Of a stretch of DNA of 64,000 nucleotides, positions 62,701 through 64,000 are shown piece after piece. The notes beneath the pieces are model-generated. The model worked only from the letters and a program-made list of their open reading frames with translations. It had not been told where the DNA came from and made no database searches. The DNA is from Caballeronia jiangsuensis (lineage in GTDB: Bacteria; Pseudomonadota; Gammaproteobacteria; Burkholderiales; Burkholderiaceae). The position numbers and the translations under genes are program-made. The DNA lies in NCBI GenBank assembly GCA_000648925.1, contig JFHF01000002.1, forward strand, positions 310,001 to 374,000. Reading direction: 5' to 3'. Position 1 is the first letter of the stretch; the number at the start of each line of letters is the position of its first letter.

Positions 62701-64000
62701 AGAACGATGCGCCCGTCAACACGCTGCCCGCATCGCCGACCGGTTTCGAAGACACGACGCTCAGTCTCGCGGGCATCACCGTGAGCGACGTGGACGCGGG
62801 CGGCGGCACGCTTCAGGTCGCGCTCAACGTGCTGCACGGCACGCTCTTCCTGAGCGCCCTGCCCGCCGGCGTCACCGAATCGGGCGATCACACCGCGACG
62901 CTCACGCTGACGGGCACGCTCGCTTCGCTCAACAGCGCGCTCGCCAACCTGCAATACCTCGGCAACGCGAACTTCAACGGCCCGGATACGCTGACGGTCA
63001 GCACCAACGATCGCGGCAATTTCGGCGACTTCAACGGCAACGGCATTCCCGGCGAAGCGGGCGATGCGCGCATCGCCACCAGCACGCTGCCGATCACGGT
63101 GACGGCGGTCAACGACGCGCCCGTGGCCGTCCCCGATGCGGCGAGCGCGACCGAAGCCGGCGGCAACGCCAACGCGCAGCCGGGCGTCGATCCGACCGGC
63201 AACGTGCTCAACAACGACACGGACGTCGATATCGCCACCAACGGCGACGCGCTGCGCGTCGTGCAGGTGAGCAACCAGAGCGGCGCGAGCATCTTTCTGC
63301 CGAACGTGGGGCGCGGCGTCATCGCGGGGTTGTACGGCACGCTGAGCCTGGGCGCGAACGGCGGCTATCAGTATGTCGTCGACAACGCCAATGCAGCGGT
63401 GCAGGCGCTGCGGCTATCCGGCCAGACGCTGACCGAACGCTTCACCTATATCGTGAACGACAGCGCGAACGCGAGCGCCAGCACGACGCTCACCGTGACG
63501 ATCCACGGCGCGAACGACACGCCCATCGGCGTCGACGACACCGGGACGGCGACCGAAGCGGGCGGCGTCGCGAACGGCACGCCCGGCAGCAACGCGACCG
63601 GCAACGTGCTCGTCAACGACACCGACGTCGACAGCGCGGCCAATGGCGAAACGCATCGCGTGACGGGCATCACGAATCGGCCCGAAAGCGCGGTCGATGC
63701 GCCGCTCACGACGGTCTCCGCAGGCACGACGAGCGGCAACGGCACGAGCATCGCGGGCGCGTTCGGCACGCTGATCATCGGCGCGGACGGCTCGTATCGC
63801 TATGTCATCGACAACAGCAATGCGCAGGTTCAGGCGCTCGTGCCCGCCGATGCGCCGCTCGTCGATACCTTCACCTACGCGCTGGCGGACGCGGGCGGGC
63901 TCTCCGATCTCGCCCAGTTGCGCATCGAGGTCCACGGCGCGAACGACAATCCCGTCGCGAGCAACGACGCAGGTGCGGCGAGCGCCGGTTCGGCCAGCAC
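56718..64000 (+). CDS. Giant surface protein: LEPRILFDGA-type N-terminus, DUF4347, DUF11-like and VCBS repeats (3' end outside window)
   Basis: Open for 2,427 codons to the window end without a stop. The ATG at 56718 has GAGG 5 bases upstream. The N-terminus LALEQRILFDGAAAS matches the short LEPRILFDGA motif of large proteobacterial adhesins and has no Sec signal, so type I secretion is likely. A DUF4347 domain (about 80-235) includes VQIFSHGAAGQF and ELYGCDIGTG. Next come many Thr/Ala/Gly-rich DUF11-like modules with ERTGADGP and ERTGAGTSP spacers. A Cna-B/SdrD-like segment lies around 62340 (GLAGQTVTLTWAG). Cadherin-like VCBS repeats start at 63111, 63513 and 63942 (134 and 143 residues per unit, NVLNNDTDVD and NVLVNDTDVDS). 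It is an extracellular adhesin or biofilm matrix protein. Confidence 0.88.
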   Translation, partial: MADFPCSSNCALHLRPRSQALALEQRILFDGAAASAADHQHHADAAHAAAAPEVAPAPDARSGTATASASAPAAAPVAPRNLVVLDSRVENGSELLAQAPADTQVLVVQPGQDAVGAISAALAGMGHADSVQIFSHGAAGQFTLGNQTFTSTSLVQMADALGTWRSHLGHDADIELYGCDIGTGAAGKALVQTLASATGATVGASDDATGSAALGGDWTLEVTSGTLDRPIALSAYALAHYDHLLADASPTVTLATATQSVLLGNQFSFDVSFTNTSSQVGYGPYVDLLIPSTGRDGNDGVTFVSASYLGQAVTAFNITFDANGQAVHPLAKDASGNALVINAATYGLRPGDELVVLELPFASVAQGQPAITVQVNARLSNLADTAFSNSSPDLTIGARGAFQFGNDSLDNPTTDPTIIETALRDFTVHPTVVSLTQTVNTPEGETATGPNFVRTETVTATAATGQTLTDVVINQDVPANVQITAITPGAGGTITSLTLQDGSVLTNAALINAAISSDTVFIRSYSVEYASLSGSVDTVVSFYVPQTDASGASVINPTTGAPVTIAFGTASGSGQWVPLDPRDLTPPNTSVAFSGSADGTGTTFIAKAATLEKQVSEQTDTGTAGATPGDTLAYSLDVALSDYFALGKTQLGAGQFIVTDQLGDGQTLTGTPTLTYTQDGVAHTIALVSTRTVNANGTTTLAFDIGASIAAAGALKPGALAGDIISDGSRQGATTARIDYLAVVGQRYATNYTQSDINEGDSFGNHATVAATLLLDRLNLTGGSVSDDSSTTSTVPTGHVDIALVTVNGTTPPASGELNPGDVVTFSLRYDLVTGDYERFSLAAYLPLPLLNATGINWTQGSGVGQWSFGAANTNAGSLVSVTEGSGNSLVFDFGSFATGATGGSTIQILFTMRVGDQPYADQRSFDVLAQSNQVTTIAHTPLVSSDVAVVASVAEPVLDIRQGVVSSSEGTVSGTTGTWNAPGSGGVPFAGSVTDVRAVDGNVSGIDGGDIVRLATAIKNTGGGGAFDASTTVTLPGGLQFVGGSLAAADLAIYRGDGTRLTAGVDYSVSGNTITFLDAGGVATLVAGRAGTAADQAGTNVVVITYDATVVNGIAAGSTLQTSAALTRYASVEGGTDFTPTDLTDTANEQIAAPAVSVQYGGGTLDDADSSASHTSGSDLVIGESMTYDIVVTLPEGSTRNLRVDDLIPAGLRLDTSFNGGLGYQIVTTAAGSAALAADFDGSVSVASLAALSGQLGADGADGAGARWTFASAGANADNIGANDSFVIRVHLVASNTASNQAGVTLADPGRLVYSDPDGDTPNGAAALDRSVAQSGAAPTVVIREPTLQVTQTTPALPRFGVDQGDTVEYDITIGNGAAATDFDAFDVSFLDTLPAQLGNLAILGVTYQNGATNHGGPDFELAGGQLRTAAGANVDIAKGGSVTIRVSGTVLPSAASVPSFDNTATVQWTSLDGTTSASADPAGERTGADGPLNGGALNDYRTSATLTVPVAQVVTISRVGGLADTPAPSPTDASDESVTVGEVIRYRVVSLLAEGATNDYSLQITLQNGLRFINDGTARIVFISNNGITTDITSLVTGGTLNETGNETSPEALPITPDLSGAAPTGVLNAANISVVTDASGNETITFRLGNIVNPDNDADLEGISLEFNTRVANQASNVAGAALTMSAVDRSGTNLLSTADTVREDIVEPNFTGVQKQVYGFDPGVGTNGGTAQVDVRFTQSGTSPAYDVVLTDSFTGATGYTFDRLVLNGTTYTAAQLAGIGAAVDTSNGLRLTFAELAVNSQVQVFYSADVPNAAPIAPTNATLTWTSLPESFTSWGGSGVGVAGTADGERTGAGTSPNTYVRTSAAGLGVVSGTLWDDTASATTSATPDGPGLAGQTVTLTWAGVDGNLATTADNLVYTATTDANGHYAFGVLPLGVYRIQAPTGAITYPQPVGALAVRIDSDTATPLGTIGFTLADGGTASANAGYVEQNDAPVNTLPASPTGFEDTTLSLAGITVSDVDAGGGTLQVALNVLHGTLFLSALPAGVTESGDHTATLTLTGTLASLNSALANLQYLGNANFNGPDTLTVSTNDRGNFGDFNGNGIPGEAGDARIATSTLPITVTAVNDAPVAVPDAASATEAGGNANAQPGVDPTGNVLNNDTDVDIATNGDALRVVQVSNQSGASIFLPNVGRGVIAGLYGTLSLGANGGYQYVVDNANAAVQALRLSGQTLTERFTYIVNDSANASASTTLTVTIHGANDTPIGVDDTGTATEAGGVANGTPGSNATGNVLVNDTDVDSAANGETHRVTGITNRPESAVDAPLTTVSAGTTSGNGTSIAGAFGTLIIGADGSYRYVIDNSNAQVQALVPADAPLVDTFTYALADAGGLSDLAQLRIEVHGANDNPVASNDAGAASAGSAS
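63111..64000 (+). repeat. Tandem VCBS/cadherin-like repeats inside the giant surface protein
   Basis: Repeat units begin with Asn-Asp at 63111, 63513 and 63942, so the unit lengths are 402 and 429 bp. Each has an ATEAGG turn, an NVLxNDTDVD calcium-type motif, a YGTLSLGANGGYQY or FGTLIIGADGSYRY beta segment, and ends in a VHGANDxP-type junction. The third unit is cut by the window edge. Confidence 0.85.

Noticed and set aside
63111-64000. CRISPR-like repeat array
   Set aside because: The repeats are long, in frame, diverged and encode VCBS domains. They are not short direct repeats with spacers.

Overview
The window comes from a GC-rich proteobacterium, most likely a beta-proteobacterium of the Burkholderiaceae (Paraburkholderia/Caballeronia type). 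The reasons are the protein sequences themselves: paired OmpC-type trimeric porins ending in Phe, many ABC uptake operons with four-base ATGA overlaps, GcvA-type LysR regulators, CaiB-type CoA transferases and a large DUF4347/VCBS surface protein. No rRNA, tRNA, CRISPR array, insertion sequence or prophage was seen. The content is dominated by small, separately regulated uptake and catabolic modules.

Layout. 1-1003 (-): two tandem related envelope genes built from a repeated small module. 1142-3993 (-): an NtrC-type sigma-54 activator and its sensor kinase. 4069-9861: a GntR/FCD repressor divergent from a ribose-type sugar ABC operon, with two matching operators between them, followed by a lipoprotein hydrolase (9940-11457). 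11754-23080 (+): a 2-ketoarginine decarboxylase-like ThDP enzyme, an aldehyde dehydrogenase, a polyamine-type ABC transporter, a polar amino-acid ABC transporter and a GcvA-like LysR regulator. This looks like uptake and oxidation of arginine-derived or other cationic compounds. 23161-25592 (-): a branched-chain aminotransferase and a short LeuA-like synthase without the usual regulatory domain.

25758-38685 (-) is the most coherent and unusual part. It holds a divergent fold-III PLP racemase-like protein, HyuB and HyuA (hydantoinase/oxoprolinase) subunits, a porin, a complete peptide-type ABC transporter (DppF, D, C, B, A types) and a LacI-family regulator. A palindrome with core TGAATCGATTCA occurs upstream of hyuA, upstream of the porin and twice upstream of the transporter operon. 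A half-site lies upstream of the lacI gene. This defines a self-contained regulon for outer-membrane entry, inner-membrane uptake and ring opening of an unknown cyclic amide or imide.

38940-49394 holds CoA-linked acid catabolism. A MarR gene is followed by a five-gene operon (enoyl-CoA hydratase, CaiB transferase, fumarylacetoacetase-like hydrolase, MFS permease, porin) that is divergent from a TetR gene. Next come a MaoC dehydratase, and a second CaiB transferase divergent from a LysR gene with two inverted-repeat boxes between them. The MarR and MaoC promoters share a 22-bp motif. 49570-56480 holds a secreted epoxide hydrolase, an MltF-like lytic transglycosylase, a radical-SAM sulfatase maturase with its Cys-type sulfatase, and a small membrane protein. 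56718 to the window end is the first 2,427 codons of a giant repeat-containing surface protein that continues beyond the window.
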